Shown: in pieces, positions 51,991-62,684 of the stretch
How positions within the stretch are numbered: the stretch's first letter is position 1
How the letters are laid out: every line of letters begins with the position of its first letter
Source: an uncultured Clostridia bacterium
Lineage (GTDB): Bacteria; Bacillota; Clostridia; TANB77; CAG-508
Direction: 5' to 3'
DNA: 64,000 nt
Assembly (NCBI GenBank): GCA_949948835.1
Contig: CATLHF010000004.1
Location: 40,609 to 104,608, forward strand
Notes under the pieces: model-generated
What the model was told of the DNA's origin: nothing
The model's database searches: none
What the model saw: the letters and a program-made list of their open reading frames with translations, nothing else
Program-made: the position numbers and the translations under genes

Positions 51991-53376
51991 ATGGTAGATT
52001 CAATGGAAAAAATCGTAAACTTATGTAAGGCAAGAGGATTTGTATACCCAGGTTCTGAAATATATGGAGGACTTGCTAATTCTTGGGATTATGGACCATT
52101 AGGGGCAGAACTAAAAAAGAATATTAAAGATGCCTGGTGGAAAAAGTTTATTAAGCAAAATCGATACAATGTAGGAATTGATGCTGCAATTATTATGAAT
52201 CCACAAGTGTGGGTAACAACTGGACATGTGGGAGGATTTTCCGATCCTTTAATTGATTGTAAAGCATGTAAAACAAGACATAGAGCAGATAAATTAATTG
52301 AAGAATGGGCATTTCAAAATGGAAAAGAAATGGCAGGATTAGATGGGTGGACAAATGAACAATTAGTGAATTATATAAAAGAAAATAATATTGTATGCCC
52401 AAGTTGTGGAAAAATGGACTTTACAGACATACGACAATTTAATTTAATGTTTAAAAGTTATATGGGTGTTACAGAAGATGCCAAATCCGAAGTTTATTTA
52501 AGACCAGAAACAGCACAAGGAATGTTTGTGGACTTTAAAAATGTACTTAGAACAACAAGAAGAAAAATGCCAATGGGAATTGGGCAAATGGGACGTTCTT
52601 TCCGAAATGAAATCACTCCAGGAAACTTCATTTTTAGAACAAGAGAATTTGAACAAATGGAACTTGAATTTTTCTGTAAACCAGGAACAGATTTAGAATG
52701 GTATGAATATTGGAAGAAATTCTGTAAAGATTGGCTATTAAATTTAGGAATCAAAGAAGAAAATTTAAGATTAAGAGAACATTCAAAAGAAGAATTATCT
52801 TTCTACAGTAAGGGGACTACAGATATCGAGTTCTTATTCCCATTTGGATGGGGAGAACTATGGGGAATAGCAGATAGAACAGATTATGACCTATCAAGAC
52901 ATATGGAAGCATCTAAAGAGGATTTAACATATTTAGATTTAGAGACGAACGAAAGATATGTACCATATTGTATTGAGCCAGCAGTAGGAGTAGATAGAAT
53001 TTTCTTGGCAATGATGTGCAATGCCTATGAAGAAGAGGAAGTGGGAGAAGGAGAGACTCGTACCGTATTACATCTTCATCCTGCACTTGCACCATATAAA
53101 GTAGCAGTTCTTCCATTATCCAAAAAATTATCTGAAAAAGCAGAAGAGGTTTTTGAAAAACTATCTAAAGACTTTATGTGCGATTATGATGAAGCAGGTT
53201 CAATTGGAAAACGTTATAGAAGAGAAGATGAAATTGGAACACCATATTGTGTAACAATTGACTTTGATACATTAAAAGATAATACAGTAACAATACGAGA
53301 TAGAGACACGATGGAACAAATAAGAATAAAAATTGATGAATTGAATGTATGGTTACAAGAAAAAGTAAATTTCTAA
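51991..53376 (+). CDS. glyS: glycyl-tRNA synthetase (dimeric class II)
   Basis: [36 protein letters not shown]... Confidence 0.97.
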   Translation: MVDSMEKIVNLCKARGFVYPGSEIYGGLANSWDYGPLGAELKKNIKDAWWKKFIKQNRYNVGIDAAIIMNPQVWVTTGHVGGFSDPLIDCKACKTRHRADKLIEEWAFQNGKEMAGLDGWTNEQLVNYIKENNIVCPSCGKMDFTDIRQFNLMFKSYMGVTEDAKSEVYLRPETAQGMFVDFKNVLRTTRRKMPMGIGQMGRSFRNEITPGNFIFRTREFEQMELEFFCKPGTDLEWYEYWKKFCKDWLLNLGIKEENLRLREHSKEELSFYSKGTTDIEFLFPFGWGELWGIADRTDYDLSRHMEASKEDLTYLDLETNERYVPYCIEPAVGVDRIFLAMMCNAYEEEEVGEGETRTVLHLHPALAPYKVAVLPLSKKLSEKAEEVFEKLSKDFMCDYDEAGSIGKRYRREDEIGTPYCVTIDFDTLKDNTVTIRDRDTMEQIRIKIDELNVWLQEKVNF

Positions 53377-53460
53377 AAAAGTATTAACAAAAGTGAACAA
53401 ATGCGTTATAATAGTATTAGTGGAAGTTCAAAAAAGAACTATGATAAAGGAGGATATCAT

Positions 53461-53811
53461 ATGAGCCGAGTATTGGCAAATACGGATTATTTTCGGTTGG
53501 AGTGTTTTAGGGTTTTAAAGACCAAGGAAGGAAATGTTTTTGTTGGACATTACATCACCAAATACGAAGATGAAAATGAAAAGATAACAATAATTTTCCA
53601 AGATCTGTGTAAGGAAAGTAAGAAGGCAAAAGATATGACTTTAGAACAAATAAAAGATATTGTTCAGAAAAGATATCATGTTTCCATAAAAGTGGAGGAA
53701 GTTCCACGGTCTGAGTCAAAACCATTTGTGGAACCACAACCGAGGAAAGTATTTCTTAAAATAACCCAAATTCCTAGTTTAAAACTATTAAAACACATGA
53801 AGAAAGCTTAG
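53461..53811 (+). CDS. hypothetical protein containing two in-frame CGG codons
   Basis: ORF with RBS AAAGGAGG and ATG at 53461. Confidence 0.55.
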   Translation: MSRVLANTDYFRLECFRVLKTKEGNVFVGHYITKYEDENEKITIIFQDLCKESKKAKDMTLEQIKDIVQKRYHVSIKVEEVPRSESKPFVEPQPRKVFLKITQIPSLKLLKHMKKA

Positions 53812-53830
53812 GCTTTCTTCATGTGTTTTC
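53793..53830. terminator. bidirectional terminator
   Basis: ACACATGAAGAAAGC-TTAG-GCTTTCTTCATGTGT. Confidence 0.85.
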
Positions 53831-53834
53831 GTAT

Positions 53835-54017
53835 TTAATTATATAAATTATCTTCATATAAATCTTCTATATAAACATCTTTTTCTTCAAAATTATCAAT
53901 AAAACTAATTTTTGCAATATTATCGTGAATTTCTTGTACCCATACAGGTCTTTCATCATAATAAACATCCACTTTTTCTTTATTATTTAGCATTGTATGC
54001 AATCTTTCTAAATTCAT
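53835..54017 (-). CDS. small acid-soluble spore protein H-type
   Basis: MNLERLHTMLNNKEKVDVYYDERPVWVQEIHDNIAKISFIDNFEEKDVYIEDLYE matches SASP-H layout. Confidence 0.75.
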   Translation of the reverse strand: MNLERLHTMLNNKEKVDVYYDERPVWVQEIHDNIAKISFIDNFEEKDVYIEDLYEDNLYN

Positions 54018-54155
54018 AGCTTGTACCTCCTAAAAATATATTGTTACTAAAAGTATATCCGTCTAACAAGAAAAATATACCAAATATAAGTTGATTTTAG
54101 AAAATCCCTATGTTACAATCATAGAAGAAATTACCAAAGAAATCGTGAGGAAACA

Positions 54156-55433
54156 ATGGAAGAAGAAAAGAAATTAGCTTTAAAAAAGAAATTAAATATG
54201 AAGTTATATCCAATTTATAAAATGGTAGCAGCGGATGCCTTATTTTTTAATGCGATAAAAGTATTATTCTTAACACAAGTAAAAGGAATATCAAATGCAA
54301 ATGTGGTTTTTATGGAGACAATCTACGCATTTTTTAAACTTATTTTACAAGTTCCTATGACGGTTGTTGTCTCAAAATTAGGAATAAGAAAAAGTATTAT
54401 TATAGGAAATATATTTTGGATTTTAGAAGTAGTACTAATTATGATTTCTAAGAATTATTTTATTATCATCTTATCACAGCTTTTTTCGGCGATAGGATGG
54501 TCATGTAAAACCATATCGGAAACACCAATGTTAAATACATCTGTACCAGAAGCACAAGTAAAAGGAAAGATATTTGCAAAAATAGAAAGTAAAGGATATT
54601 CTAGATATTGTTATCTTTCAGCAATAAGTACAGTATGTGCAGGGTTTTTATATGAAGTAAATGCATATATTCCTATCATACTTGCGATTATTTTTATGGT
54701 ATTTGCACTTATCATTTCACTTAATTTTACAGAAGTAAAAAAAGAGGAACAAGAAGAAAAGAAAACAGCAAAACAAAGCATAAACGAAGTAAAAGAAGGA
54801 TTTTTATTTATCATCAAATCTCCAAGATTAAAAAGCCTATTATTAATGATAGGTTTTATGTGGGGAATGATTTGTTTATTTGGAACTTATCAAACAACAC
54901 TACTAAAAGATATTCATGTGCCTGCTAAGTATATTGGAATTATATTAGCAGCATTAGATATCATACAAGGAATGTCTGCAACAAAAGCAAATAAATTTAA
55001 CGAAAAACATAAGAACCATTCTTTAACATATATTGCAATTCGAATGACAGTAGGAATTGCTGTTGCAGGAGGAGTTGTCGTAATTGGCTTATCGAAAATA
55101 CCACAACTTGCTATTATTATATTTACCTATATTTTAAGAATGTCCGATAAAGGCGTATTCCAAATTATTCGAAAACGATATATGGGAAATTTTATGACAC
55201 CAGAAATGTTAACCAAAATATATGCAGTATATAGCTTAATTGCAAGTTTATTTAGAATGACGGCTAGTGCAATTGGATCTTATTTATTAACATTTATGAC
55301 TATCGAATATGCTATGGTGGTTATTGGAATATTATTTACTATAGTGATATTAATATTTTCACAATATATGAAAACCAGAATAGGATTAAAGCCAGAAGAA
55401 TATACTAAAAAAGATGTCGCATATATGCAATAA
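54156..55433 (+). CDS. MFS transporter
   Basis: About 12 hydrophobic segments; MFS-like loops. Confidence 0.85.
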   Translation: MEEEKKLALKKKLNMKLYPIYKMVAADALFFNAIKVLFLTQVKGISNANVVFMETIYAFFKLILQVPMTVVVSKLGIRKSIIIGNIFWILEVVLIMISKNYFIIILSQLFSAIGWSCKTISETPMLNTSVPEAQVKGKIFAKIESKGYSRYCYLSAISTVCAGFLYEVNAYIPIILAIIFMVFALIISLNFTEVKKEEQEEKKTAKQSINEVKEGFLFIIKSPRLKSLLLMIGFMWGMICLFGTYQTTLLKDIHVPAKYIGIILAALDIIQGMSATKANKFNEKHKNHSLTYIAIRMTVGIAVAGGVVVIGLSKIPQLAIIIFTYILRMSDKGVFQIIRKRYMGNFMTPEMLTKIYAVYSLIASLFRMTASAIGSYLLTFMTIEYAMVVIGILFTIVILIFSQYMKTRIGLKPEEYTKKDVAYMQ

Positions 55434-55451
55434 AAAGAAAGGATTGAAACA

Positions 55452-57090
55452 ATGAAAATTACATATGAAAATCAAATAAGAAAAGCGGATGCACGGAATT
55501 ACGGTTTATGAGTTACTAAAAGATGAAATAGAAAACGCAAAAACAGAAGTAATTGCGTGTAAAGTAAATAATGAAGTAAGAAGTTTAAATCTAAAATTAT
55601 CGGAAGATGCTAATATTGAATTAATTGATTTAAACTCAAAAGATGGAATGATGATTTATATAAGAGGTATCATGTATATTATGTCAAAAGCATTAAATGA
55701 GTTATACCCAGATGCGCTTTTAACAGTGAATTATCAATTATCTAATGCTATGTTTTGTGAATTGGACAATATGGAAGTAACCCAAGAAATGATTGCAAAT
55801 ATTCATAAAAAAATGGGAGAAATTATAGATAAAAATTTAGAAATTCGAAAAGTAAAAATGACAGCAAGAGAAGCTCAAAAGTTTTATGAAAAAGAGAAAA
55901 CATTAAAAGGAAAAATACAAATTGACCAAGATACACCATATGGTGCATCGCTATATTACTGTGAAGATTATTTTAACTACTTTTTTGGAGTTATGCCAAT
56001 TTCAACAGGATATACAAAAGTATATGATATCGTAAAATATCGAGATGGATTTATTGTACGTTATCCAAACTGGAAAACACCAACTAAATTGACTCCATTT
56101 ATTGAAAATAAAAAGTTAGTTGCAACATTAGATGAATACGAAGATATCTATAAATTAATTGGAATTAATACTATATATAAACTAAATCGTGAAGTGAAAA
56201 AAGATGGAGCATTGGATGCTATTTTGCTATCAGAAAGCTTACATGAGAAAAAAATAGCAGAACTTGCTGATAATATTGCAAAGGATAAAAAAGTGAAAGT
56301 AGTATTAATTGCAGGACCATCTTCTTCTGGAAAGACAACATTTGCAAAACGTTTAGGAATTCAACTACGATTAAATGGGCTAAAACCAGTAACCATATCA
56401 GTTGATAACTATTTTGTAGAACGAGAAGAAAACCCAAAAGATGAATATGGAAATTATGATTTCGAATGTATTGAAGCATTGGATGTGAAGTTATTTAATG
56501 AGCATTTAGTAAAATTGTTAAATGGGGAAGAAATTAAAGTTCCAACGTTTGATTTTACCATTGGGCATAAAAAGTACAATGGTGAAACCATGAGATTAGC
56601 ACAAGATGAAGTTTTAGTCATTGAAGGAATTCATTGTTTAAATGATCGTTTAACAAGTTCCATTCCAAAAGAACAAAAGTATAAAATATATATTAGTGCA
56701 TTAACGGTATTAAACATTGATTACTATAATCGTATTTCAACAACCGATACACGCTTAATCCGAAGAATCGTGAGAGATAATCAATTTAGAGGATACAGTG
56801 CAACTCATACCATTAAAATGTGGTATTCAGTAAATCGTGGAGAAGAAAGATATATTTATCCATATCAAGAAGAGGCAAATAGTATGTTTAATTCTTCTTT
56901 AATTTACGAATTGGGAGTATTAAAAGATTATGCACTTCCCTTGTTAAAAGAAATAAAAAATACAGAACCAGAATATGCAGAAGCAACAAGGTTAATTCGT
57001 CTGTTAAGCTACTTTGAATCCGTTCCACAAGATGCGATTTCGAAAACATCATTAATTCGCGAATTTATTGGTGGAAGCTTGCTTGCATAA
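55452..57090 (+). CDS. nucleoside (uridine) kinase with TGS-like N-terminus, with +1 frameshift at CGG (55494-55496)
   Basis: MKITYENQIRKADA + (skip C) GITVYELLKDEIENAKTEVIACKVNNEV...; P-loop VLIAGPSSSGKTTFAKRL. Confidence 0.93.
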
Positions 57091-57142
57091 TGACTATGTC
57101 ATTATACAAGAGTGAAGAATGAATAGTAAAAAGTGAAGAATG

Positions 57143-57172
57143 GGGGCGATTTTAATCGCCCATTTTTACAAA
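57143..57172 (+). terminator. rho-independent terminator
   Basis: GGGCGATTTTAATCGCCC + ATTTTT. Confidence 0.8.
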
Positions 57173-57198
57173 ATGGTTAAATTAAGAAAGGAATAAAT

Positions 57199-57510
57199 AT
57201 GTTAAGCAAATTTACAGAAATTGATGAAGAATTTATATGTGAAAATTGTGGAAAAACAGTACCGAAGTTGGGATATTCTTGTAGAAACCATTGTCCTTAT
57301 TGTTTATATTCTAAGCATGTTGATGTAAATCCAGGAGATAGAGCAGAAAAATGTCATGGAACCTTAGAACCCATTGGAATTGAAATGAATTCAAAAAAAG
57401 GGTACGTGATTGTATTTCGATGTAAAAAATGTGGACAAATTCGAAAAAATAAGGTTGCCAAAGATGATAATATGGATTTAATTATTGAATTAAGTAGTAG
57501 ACCAGTCTAA
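57199..57510 (+). CDS. RNHCP domain zinc-binding protein
   Basis: CENCGKTVP...SCRNHCPYCLYSKHVD...GDRAEKCHGTLEPI...CKKCGQIRKNK. Confidence 0.9.
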   Translation: MLSKFTEIDEEFICENCGKTVPKLGYSCRNHCPYCLYSKHVDVNPGDRAEKCHGTLEPIGIEMNSKKGYVIVFRCKKCGQIRKNKVAKDDNMDLIIELSSRPV

Positions 57511-57651
57511 TGATAAAAATCTCTTAGGAGTACTGAGAGGTTTTTATAGTTAAAAACAATACAAAAATTTAAAAAAATACTATTAAAAACAATACTTTTG
57601 GTGTATAATAACTTTGAAAACGACAAAAAATAGCAAAAGGAGACTTTTTAA

Positions 57652-58539
57652 GTGATATACGGACTAATTGAAGTAAAACCAAAAATGAATAAGAAAAAAG
57701 TAATTATCACAGTTATAGTAGTAGTAATGATAATAACTGCTATTTGTCTTGCTATTTTTTGGAATCATCATAAAAAAAGTACAATACTACCAGAGCAAAA
57801 TACAATTACACAGCAAGAAGTAGTATCACAACCAAAAAAACAAGAGAAACAAAAACATGTTGCGAAAGTAGAATTTTTGCCAGTTTATTCAGAAGAAGCA
57901 AAGAAAAGATTAAATAATATTTATCATTCAGGAGAAAAGGCGGTTTATTTAACATTTGATGATGGACCATCTAGAACGGTTACCCCATTAATATTAGATT
58001 TATTAAAACAAGAAAAGATAAAAGCGACCTTTTTTGTACTAGGTGCTAGAGTTGATTTAAATCCAAGTATTGTAAAACGAGAATATGAAGAAGGACATTT
58101 TGTTGCAAATCATGGTTATTCTCATATTTATTCCAATATATATAATAGTACAGACGCTGTGTTAGCGGAGTATCAAAAGACGAATACAGCAATTCAAAAT
58201 GCAATAGGGGTAGAATATAATGGACATTTATTCCGATTTCCAGGAGGTTCTACTGGAGGAAAATATCATACATTAAAAAAAGAGGCAAAACAATTATTAG
58301 CAGATAATCAAATTGGATATATTGATTGGAATGCATTAAGTAGTGATGCAGCAGGTGCTAAAACAAAAGAAGCCTTATTGGAAAATGTAAAACAAACGGT
58401 AGGCGAGAAACAAACGGTTGTTATCCTAATGCATGATGCAGGAGATAAAATACTAACCTATGAGGTATTACCAGAAGTAATTACTTATTTAAGAGAAAAA
58501 GGATATGTTTTTAAAAATTTTTATGATATTATGAGATAG
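57652..58539 (+). CDS. polysaccharide deacetylase
   Basis: VYLTFDDGPS, FFVLGARVD, NHGYSHI, FRFPGGS, LMHDAG. Confidence 0.93.
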   Translation: MIYGLIEVKPKMNKKKVIITVIVVVMIITAICLAIFWNHHKKSTILPEQNTITQQEVVSQPKKQEKQKHVAKVEFLPVYSEEAKKRLNNIYHSGEKAVYLTFDDGPSRTVTPLILDLLKQEKIKATFFVLGARVDLNPSIVKREYEEGHFVANHGYSHIYSNIYNSTDAVLAEYQKTNTAIQNAIGVEYNGHLFRFPGGSTGGKYHTLKKEAKQLLADNQIGYIDWNALSSDAAGAKTKEALLENVKQTVGEKQTVVILMHDAGDKILTYEVLPEVITYLREKGYVFKNFYDIMR

Positions 58540-58611
58540 AAACCTTGACAGATTATTATTTTAGAAATACAATACAAAAAGAGAAAAATTCAGTTTAAAA
58601 GGAGGATTTTT

Positions 58612-59544
58612 ATGCCACTTGTAACAACAAAGGAAATGTTTGAAAAATCAATAAAGGAACATTATGCTATAGGAGCATTTAATGTAAATAATATGGAAAT
58701 TATACAAGGGATTATGGATGCAGCAAAGGAAGAAAACTCACCAGTTATCTTACAAGCATCTGCGGGAGCTATTAAATATGCAAGAATCCATTATTTAATG
58801 AAAATGGTAGAAGCAGCTATAGAAGAAGCACCAGAAATTCCAGTTGCAATTCACTTAGACCATGGACCAGATTTTGAAACTTGTAAAATGTGTATTGATG
58901 CAGGTTTTACATCTGTTATGATTGATGGTTCTAAATACGATTTTGAAGAAAATGTAGCACTTACTAAAAAAGTAGTAGATTACGCACATGCTCATGGGGT
59001 GGTAGTAGAAGCAGAGCTAGGAAAATTGGCAGGAATTGAAGACGATGTAAATGTTGCAGAAGATGATGCTATGTATACTGACCCACTTCAAGCAAAAGAA
59101 TTTGTAGAAAGAACAGGATGTGATTCTTTAGCAATTGCGATTGGAACAAGCCATGGTGCGTACAAATTTAAAGGAGAAGCAAAATTAAGATTTGATATTT
59201 TAGAAAAAATAAAAGAATTAATTCCAAATACACCAATTGTATTACATGGAGCATCAACTGTTATTCCAGAACTAGTAGAAATGTGTAATCAATATGGAGC
59301 AGATATTCCAGGAGCAAAAGGAGTACCAGACGAAATGTTAAATGAAGCAAGTAAACGAGGAGTATCAAAAATTAATGTAGATACAGATTTAAGACTTGCC
59401 ATGACTGCACAAATTAGAAAAGTGTTTGCTGAAGAACCAAATGTGTTTGACCCAAGAAAATATTTAACGCCTGCAAGGGAAGAAATTAAAAAAACAGTAA
59501 AACACAAAATGAAAGAGGTATTTGGCTCTAATAATAGAGCATAA
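58612..59544 (+). CDS. fba: fructose-bisphosphate aldolase class II
   Basis: IHLDHGPDFETCKMCIDAGFTSVMIDGS...AIGTSHGAYKF...VLHGAS. Confidence 0.97.
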   Translation: MPLVTTKEMFEKSIKEHYAIGAFNVNNMEIIQGIMDAAKEENSPVILQASAGAIKYARIHYLMKMVEAAIEEAPEIPVAIHLDHGPDFETCKMCIDAGFTSVMIDGSKYDFEENVALTKKVVDYAHAHGVVVEAELGKLAGIEDDVNVAEDDAMYTDPLQAKEFVERTGCDSLAIAIGTSHGAYKFKGEAKLRFDILEKIKELIPNTPIVLHGASTVIPELVEMCNQYGADIPGAKGVPDEMLNEASKRGVSKINVDTDLRLAMTAQIRKVFAEEPNVFDPRKYLTPAREEIKKTVKHKMKEVFGSNNRA

Positions 59545-59579
59545 ATATAAAATTAATTAAATAAAAAGGGGAGAGAAAA

Positions 59580-60143
59580 ATGAAAAAACTAACAAAATTA
59601 GGATTATTAGCAGTTATGATGCTAGTAGTAGTAATGCTTTTAACAGGATGTGCTAACAAAGAAACACAAGAAAAAGATAGCTTAGAGGGATTAGCTGTTT
59701 ACACAGCAGAAGAAACACCAGACTACAAAACTTTCGACCAAATAGAAGGAATTGAATTTAAATATCCATCTAACTATACTTCAGTAGGAAAAGAGAGTAT
59801 GCCAATATTTGCAGATCCAGACGCACCAGGAGCAACAATTAATATTGTAACATCTGATTTCCCAAGTGTATTATCATTTGAAGGATATGTTGATGCATCA
59901 ATTCCAGGAATTAAAAAGCAAATGACGATTGATGGAGACATTAATAAAGAATATATTAACTTAAATGGAACAAAAGCAGCAAAATTAGATTATACAGCTT
60001 CTAGTGAAGGATACAAAATGAACATTACACAAATATTAATTAAAAAAGATAATAAAGCATATGTTTTAACTTTAGGATCATTAGTAGATGATAAAGAAGT
60101 AGTTAGTGAGAAATTTGAAAAAATCATTAAATCATTTAAATAA
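59580..60143 (+). CDS. lipoprotein
   Basis: Lipobox LLTGC; secreted DUF-type sequence. Confidence 0.8.
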   Translation: MKKLTKLGLLAVMMLVVVMLLTGCANKETQEKDSLEGLAVYTAEETPDYKTFDQIEGIEFKYPSNYTSVGKESMPIFADPDAPGATINIVTSDFPSVLSFEGYVDASIPGIKKQMTIDGDINKEYINLNGTKAAKLDYTASSEGYKMNITQILIKKDNKAYVLTLGSLVDDKEVVSEKFEKIIKSFK

Positions 60144-60173
60144 GAGAATGCAGAACCATAAGGTTCTGCATTT

Positions 60174-60626
60174 TTAATATTGCTTACTTTTTAAAACTCT
60201 TTCTACTGTTCGGTTCGCATCTTTTTTTGCAAGTTCTTCTCGTTTATCATATAATTTCTTTCCTTTACCAACACCAAGTTCTAACTTTACAAAACTTCCT
60301 TTAAAATATAAACTCATGGGAATTAAAGAATAACCTTTTTGTTTAGTTAAACCAATTAAACGATTAATTTCTCGTTTACTTAATAATAGTTTTCGATTAC
60401 GTAGAGGGTCTTTATTAAAAATATTACCATGTTCATAAGGGCTAATATGCATACCCAATACATACATTTCACCATCTTTTATAATAGCATAACTATCTTT
60501 TAAATTTACTTTTCCTGCACGAATGGATTTTATTTCAGTACCAGTTAAAACAATACCAGTTTCTATCGTATTTTCAATAGTATAATTATGTTTTGCAGTA
60601 GGATTTTTGGCAATAAGAGATGACAT
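60174..60626 (-). CDS. smpB: SsrA-binding protein
   Basis: [40 protein letters not shown]. Confidence 0.97.
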   Translation of the reverse strand: MSSLIAKNPTAKHNYTIENTIETGIVLTGTEIKSIRAGKVNLKDSYAIIKDGEMYVLGMHISPYEHGNIFNKDPLRNRKLLLSKREINRLIGLTKQKGYSLIPMSLYFKGSFVKLELGVGKGKKLYDKREELAKKDANRTVERVLKSKQY

Positions 60627-60753
60627 AAATTTTCTCCTTTTTTAATTTTTTCTTATTATACCATGGAAAAGCAAAAAAAGAAAAGTAAAAAAAGAAAAAT
60701 ACATAAGAAAAAGTCGATGGAAACATCGACTCTTAAATGTAGAATAAAAATAA

Positions 60754-61212
60754 TTAGTCATTATGATTATGATACTCGTTCTTATTTTGCATTGCATAAT
60801 ACCAAACAAGTCCAACAATAGCAAGAGCAGCAATAGCCAAAACAAACCATGTCCAAGTATTTGGACTCATTCCCATAATGGTTCCTTCGTTTGCAGTTCT
60901 TACAGCAGTATAACCGTCGTTATTTCTTACATTATCAGTTCTTGTCATATCAGAAGCAACTTTATTTGCACCATCAGCCACTGCACCACCAACGCCTCTT
61001 ACACCATCATTAATAGCATTACCAACATCTTTTACACCATCGGTAATAGCAGTTCCTGCATCTTTTACAATAGTACCTGCTCCATTTGCAACATTATTAA
61101 CAGTACCTTTTGTTTTATCCATAGAGTCTTTTAATTCATTGGCAGCGAAAACACTAGATGTCGCAAAAAGAAGAATAAGAACAAGTATAAAAGCAAAAAT
61201 TTTCTTTGTCAT
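60754..61212 (-). CDS. secreted/membrane-anchored protein with amphipathic repeats
   Basis: Signal peptide, repeated GxxDGVxxVGxAxxDGVxGVGGAVADG, C-terminal TM. Confidence 0.65.
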   Translation of the reverse strand: MTKKIFAFILVLILLFATSSVFAANELKDSMDKTKGTVNNVANGAGTIVKDAGTAITDGVKDVGNAINDGVRGVGGAVADGANKVASDMTRTDNVRNNDGYTAVRTANEGTIMGMSPNTWTWFVLAIAALAIVGLVWYYAMQNKNEYHNHND

Positions 61213-61367
61213 ATCTTTTACCTCCTAAAAAATCAGTTTTTAATTTATAAAACTAATAATAGTATGGATTGGTTTTAAAAAAATATCCATTAAAAATTAA
61301 ACTATTAAGGTAAATTTATCCAAAAAAAGAAGATAAGAAAACTTATCTTCTTGATATAAATCATGTT

Positions 61368-61742
61368 TTAATGTTTTAAACGAATCAAAATTGCAATTCC
61401 TAGTAATATTAATAAAACTCCAATAACAATCAAAATAATATTAACGACATTTGTTAAGCCAAGGCCTGCTTCTGGTAGTTGATTTAATGTACTAACGGTT
61501 GATGAAGAACTTGCATAATTCGTTCCAGTTGGTGATAACATATCTGTAGTTGTTTGTTGGTTTTCAGTAGATGGTTGTTCAGTAGAAACTGTATTTTGTA
61601 TAGAAGTATTATCCACAGAAGTATTGGAAGCTAGGTTCATATTAACATCGGTTGCTTGTACAAAAACAGGCATAAATAGCATAAATATTATCATAAAAAT
61701 AGTTATGTTACGAAATAATTTTGACATTATCATTTCCTCCAA
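61368..61742 (-). CDS. surface protein with LPEAG-type sorting-like C-terminus
   Basis: Signal peptide, Ser/Thr-rich, LPEAGLGLTNVVNIILIVIGVLLILLGIAILIRLKH. Confidence 0.65.
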   Translation of the reverse strand: MEEMIMSKLFRNITIFMIIFMLFMPVFVQATDVNMNLASNTSVDNTSIQNTVSTEQPSTENQQTTTDMLSPTGTNYASSSSTVSTLNQLPEAGLGLTNVVNIILIVIGVLLILLGIAILIRLKH

Positions 61743-61939
61743 TCATTTTTTCTATTGTATGTATTTGTGAAACTATCATACACAAAAACAGCATAAAAGT
61801 CTATACTATTTACAAAAATATTTTAAAATCAGAATAAGATGATAAAACTGACTCATAATTCAAATAAGAAGAAATTACTTTACATACAAAACATAATGTG
61901 ATAAGCTATTAAACATCTTAAGAAGGGCGTGATGAAAAG

Positions 61940-62605
61940 ATGAAAAGGACAAAATTAGCAGATAGAGACTTGCCAGTTTATACCAAAGGAGAAGAGATTG
62001 CTAACATGGTAACTCATATTATTGGAGGAGTACTTGGTATTATTGCCATTGTGTTGTGTAGCATTCAGGCAAAAGACGCATATGGAGTAATAAGTGGTGT
62101 CATTTTCGGCGTATCCATGATCATACTATATACCATGTCTAGTATATACCATGGTTTAAGTCCAAAAGTAAAAGGAAAAAAAGTACTACAAATATTAGAT
62201 CATTGTACTATATTTTTACTAATTGCAGGTTCCTATACACCATTTGCACTATGTACTTTAAGAGAATATAGTTCTGTACTAGGATGGACAATTTTTGGTG
62301 TTATTTGGGCATTGGCAGCATTAGGAATTACATTGAATGCAATTGATTTAAAAAAATATCGAAGATTTTCTATGATATGCTATTTACTAATGGGATGGTG
62401 TATTATTGTTAAAATTAATATATTACCAACCTTGTTAGGAATGAATGGATTTATTTTGTTACTTGCTGGAGGAATTGTTTATACATTAGGTGCCTGTTTT
62501 TATGGAATCGGAAAAAAACATAAATACATTCATACCGTTTTCCACATCTGTGTATTATTAGGAAACTTTTTGCAATTTCTTTGTGTTTTATTATATGTTA
62601 TATAA
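61940..62605 (+). CDS. hemolysin III / PAQR family membrane protein
   Basis: GEEIANMVTHIIGGVLGI...SIYHGL...LDHCTIFLLIAGSYTPF. Confidence 0.95.
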   Translation: MKRTKLADRDLPVYTKGEEIANMVTHIIGGVLGIIAIVLCSIQAKDAYGVISGVIFGVSMIILYTMSSIYHGLSPKVKGKKVLQILDHCTIFLLIAGSYTPFALCTLREYSSVLGWTIFGVIWALAALGITLNAIDLKKYRRFSMICYLLMGWCIIVKINILPTLLGMNGFILLLAGGIVYTLGACFYGIGKKHKYIHTVFHICVLLGNFLQFLCVLLYVI

Positions 62606-62684
62606 GAATAAAAAAACGAGTAGAGTTTTACAATTTTAGAAAATTGTGGTATAACAAGAAAAAAGAATAAAAGAGGAACAAACA

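Noticed and set aside
60754-61134. Plus-strand 123-aa Cys/Ser-rich ORF
   Set aside because: Antisense of the better-supported minus-strand gene 60754-61212 (signal peptide, TM, strong RBS).
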